The notes beneath the pieces are model-generated. The model was not told the DNA's origin, did not search any database, and was given only the letters and a program-made list of their open reading frames with translations. This document shows positions 60,801 to 64,000 of a DNA stretch of 64,000 bases, piece by piece. Position numbers and translations under genes: made by a program. Origin of the DNA: Dimorphilus gyrociliatus. Its lineage: Eukaryota; Annelida; Polychaeta; Dinophilidae. The DNA is taken from positions 434,001 to 498,000 of the forward strand of contig CAJFCJ010000014.1 in NCBI GenBank assembly GCA_904063045.1. The letters are read 5' to 3'. The stretch's first letter is position 1; every line of letters begins with the position of its first letter.

Positions 60801-63800
60801 GAGTCCCTGTTTAAAACGGGTTGTACAAAGAAGATATTTAAAATTGGGTAGCGACGCTGATAGCTACGAAGAAAGTGAATTAATGCATCAATTTTGGCAT
60901 TCTGTGCTAGCTGATTACTTCTTAACGACACCTCTACATCGTAAAATAGAAGAGTATATTCCACATCTTATTAAATTAAAAGACAAAGCGCACTTGGCCG
61001 AAGTTCTATCCGATTGGGATGTATTCGATATGTCCAGTGTTGATACTCATTCAGATTTCGTTCGCTATTGGAGAGAGTTGGGAAGTTCAGCGGATTTAGT
61101 ATCCGTTTATCTGTATGGCTATACATTTTTCTGATGTATTAATAAGTAATTAATTAATTAATTATTTTTCTATTTCAGTGATCGTTTACCCAAATTATCC
61201 GAATTTGGTATAACTGAGGAGAACGACTTGAATTTATCTAGGCGCATTAAATTATCTAGACTATTGTCAGTTAATTAGAATAACAACTAAGAATTTTATC
61301 TAATATTATCTTATATAGTCTTAGTAGAGGAGCTTACGATGAAGCTTTGGAGTTAGCTGCAGAGTCGTTGCATTTAGAGGCGACAAAGTATGGTGCTAGA
61401 AGTGAATTTATGGCGGAATTAAATTCTGTAATGACGGATATCAAAGACGAAGTAGGCCTATATTTTATTAATTAATACATTAATTTTTATTAAACACTTT
61501 GATTTTATTTAATAGAATTTAAAGCTCAACGATTTCCTTCAACCGTCTCAAATTACAATGCTCAAGGAAACTGTTCAATATACGAATGCAGCAATAAAAT
61601 ATTTATCATCTCTAAACGGAGAAGATCATATCCTTCATTTGGCTGTAATGCTTATGAAATTAGCATTTGATATGGAATCTTGGGAAGGATGTGGCGGAGA
61701 TGATACAATTAATCCAGCGACAGCTTCAAAAATAGGCAAAGAGTTATTGGAAGTTGCAACAGCAGTATTCATTAAAGTATATATTAGTGTAAATATTTCA
61801 CTGTCCTTTCTTTTATTTGTTATTCTTTCCTCTATCTAGTTGAATAATATCAACTACCTAGCCGAAGCTTATATGACAAAAGGAGTACTTGCAGATAAAA
61901 CAACATCAGACCAGCTATGTGTTAGTTTTTTATTGGCCAATTAATTAGTTTTTTTAATCTACTTCTTTCGCAAAGCGTATTAAATCCCTATTTACTTTCT
62001 ATACAGTACTACGACGAAGCTTTACATTTAACTAAACAGTTCTTAGGAGAACAACACCCGTTAAATGCTAGATTACATACAAATATGGCTATCATCTTTG
62101 AAGATAATAATAATTTCGTCAGAGCATATAAATTCTTCTTGGAATGGGCTAAAATATCTGAACAAGTTTATGGTCCTTCCCATCCAAAAGCTCAAAGAGC
62201 TTTTAAAGTACTTCGTGAGAAGAGGTAATAATTAATTATTAACAAGATCTATTATATTTAATACTATTTATCTATTATTTTAAATCCAAATTAATCCTCT
62301 ATTATTATCAAATAGGTATCAGCAAGTAGCAAAACTGCTTGAACAACAGCAGCAAGATAACCAACGCCAAATAACTGATGAATATATAAATAATAATGTT
62401 AGACTTATCGATGATCTCGGTGAAGACACTGATGAAACTGATGAACTTCATAATGTAAGTTATAATTATTAATTGAATTCTTTTATCCTCTTTCTCATGC
62501 TTCCCATCCCCCTCCCCTCCCCACACGCAAACACCGCCTACTCAAATAATTTTTTATGATCTATTTATTTACCCTTTTTACGCTTTATGCATGAGGGGCT
62601 TAATAAAATAATAATAATAACGAGCTTTATATTTTCTAATACTGAAACATCACTATTATTCTCCTATAGAGACTGCAAACTCTTATGAATGTTTTATCGC
62701 AGTTTCGTTACTGTCCATCTGATTCGCAAAATCCACCTGCTTCCTTAGAAAGTATGAGAAATCGATTAATGTCCATACACGAAGATATTGAAAATCTCCA
62801 GGTAATTATTTAGATTTTCTTCTTTTCCTTCTGTTCATCTCTTATTTTTCTTTTTTTAAGGCGAATCTTCCTAGTGAAAATAGCACTAATATACCGGCTT
62901 TAAGAATGATTGCTTCGCGCTTAAGTGAACTTCAAGAGGCTCATCGCCTTAATATTGAAACGGAAAGGAGGTTGGAATATTTAAGAGAACAACAGGAGCA
63001 GTTACAAAATGAAAGAACTCGACTGCAACAACATAGAGAAGTCCTATTCCAGCAAAGGATCACTTTACGCCAACTACATTATAATTTAGAAGAACTTCAA
63101 ACTGAAGCCGATGACACTTATAACACTTTGCAGAATTTAGAGGACAATTCACCTACGCAGAATACTGAAACTAGTCAAGAACAGGTCGAACCTGTTGTGG
63201 AAGCAACTGAATCGGAAGAGGTTGTCGACGTAGCAACGACCGGCTCGACAATTACGGAAATAGAAAGAATAAAGAATAGAATAGACGGTTTAGTTGGTCG
63301 ACTACGAAATTTAAATGTTAACGTGAACGACGAAGAGGAAGTAGGCCAAGACTCTACTTTGTCTATCTCTCACACTGAGTCAATATCGCCAGCCTCTACG
63401 GTAGGGACAGATGCGATAGTGAATGAGGATAGAGGAGCAACTGCAGCATCTCAAACTAGAGCTAAAGACGTTTGCGAAAGGGCTAAAGAGTTAAGGGAGA
63501 AAATGAATACAATGGCGTCAATAAGAGAGAGAGATATCGAAGAGACGAGGGCAAGTATTGAAAATATCAGACAGAGAATAGACGAAGATGAAAATAGAAT
63601 AAAATTCTTATCGGAACGATTTCCGCTCTTGGAAGACGGAAGCGAAGTCCACCAAGAAGCAACTTTAAGAAGAACCAGAATAGAGAATAATATAGAGTTA
63701 TTGAAGACAAAACAAGAATTAATTACCAAGCTACAAAGCGAAAGAGAGACACTTTTAGCCGATAGTGAAGAAATTGAAAGATCTACGAGTCAGCTAGAAG

Positions 63801-63886
63801 GTTTAAATCAAATATTATTTGATCAGGAATTCCTAAGTGAAGCCTTAGATGGTATGAAAAATCCAGATGAGACTGACGATGGTTAA
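57871..63886 (+). CDS. DUF4062-like / P-loop NTPase / TPR / coiled-coil protein
   Basis: Nineteen phase-consistent exons give 1415 aa: 57871-57957, 58052-58120, 58397-58530, 58626-58774, 58900-59012, 59081-59176, 59248-59409, 59487-59750, 59813-59920, 60035-60396, 60486-61112, 61179-61265, 61319-61451, 61516-61776, 61840-61920, 62007-62224, 62316-62454, 62670-62801, 62861-63886. The start (CKVISTCYSGDFVEERKVIRD, then LGWLP) resembles DUF4062. Walker A is GDEKSGKST (290-298) and Walker B RIVIVDGLDK (385-394). TPR-type repeats (YDEALELAAESLHLEATKYG, YDEALHLTKQFLGEQHPLNARLHTNMA) occupy about 753-985. The layout to there matches the TTC41/nephrocystin-3/NWD1 group of STAND NTPases. The last 385 residues are Gln/Glu-rich coiled coils of centrosomal style. 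Whether they belong to the same transcript rests on one clean splice (62454 to 62670). Confidence 0.78.
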
Positions 63887-64000
63887 ATTCATAAAAAAAC
63901 AACAAAATTAAACACCTTTTTAAAGCTTAAAAATACACAAATATTGGCAATTTGTAATTTTACTTTTTTCATAATTTTCTCTTTTATTTAATTATTAAAG
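63887..64000 (+). other. 3' UTR of the NTPase/TPR gene
   Basis: AT-rich tail after the stop codon, with an ATTAAA polyadenylation-type hexamer at 63994-63999 near the window edge. Confidence 0.4.

Noticed and set aside
61266..61269. A donor at 61270 (GTTAAT) in the NTPase/TPR gene
   Set aside because: It breaks phase with the next exon, whereas GTCAGT at 61266 keeps it and is closer to consensus.

Overview
The window is nuclear DNA from a small, compact animal genome. By eye it is roughly two-thirds A+T. I can build 21 protein-coding genes in 64 kb, almost all split by very short GT-AG introns (mostly about 50-90 nt). The gene set (axin, anillin, BAZ1A, BAG6, DCAF15, metaxin-2, a claudin-like protein, C-type lectin receptors) is that of a bilaterian animal. 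I infer a miniaturised or compact invertebrate, perhaps an annelid or other lophotrochozoan; the species is not proven by the sequence. All exon models below were spliced by hand with reading-phase checks across every junction.

Layout: 0.1-3.4 kb holds an acid-sphingomyelinase-like phosphodiesterase and an intron-bearing anhydro-N-acetylmuramic acid kinase, a bacterial-type enzyme. 5.0-19.4 kb holds PNUTS (PPP1R10), CDC23/APC8 (minus), BAG6, a claudin-family membrane protein (minus) and the deubiquitinase ZUP1 (minus). 19.8-23.1 kb is a large mosaic receptor (minus) with two PAN / C-type-lectin / thrombospondin-like units. 23.3-31 kb holds SMIM12, a phytanoyl-CoA-dioxygenase-family enzyme, an unidentified 182-aa protein (minus), DCAF15 and metaxin-2 (minus). 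31-45.7 kb is a head-to-tail run of axin, BAZ1A/ACF1, anillin and fructose-bisphosphate aldolase. A 4.1-kb stretch without recognisable coding sequence follows (45.7-49.9 kb), the longest gap in the window. 49.9-63.9 kb holds a C-type lectin receptor with a WSC domain nested inside one lectin fold, a PhoPQ-activated/AprA-family secreted protein, a divergent alpha-tubulin and a 19-exon DUF4062-like/P-loop NTPase/TPR/coiled-coil protein.

The genes do not form one pathway. Several touch the same processes: protein quality control and ubiquitin (BAG6, ZUP1, DCAF15, CDC23), cell division (CDC23, anillin, tubulin) and chromatin or nuclear regulation (PNUTS, BAZ1A). Some promoters carry motifs that fit their gene: YY1-like ATGGCGG elements at housekeeping starts, E2F/CCAAT/CHR-like elements before BAZ1A and anillin, and two TCF/LEF-type sites in the unusually long first intron of axin. 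An 8-bp palindrome, TAGGCCTA, is strongly over-represented, especially after 51 kb.
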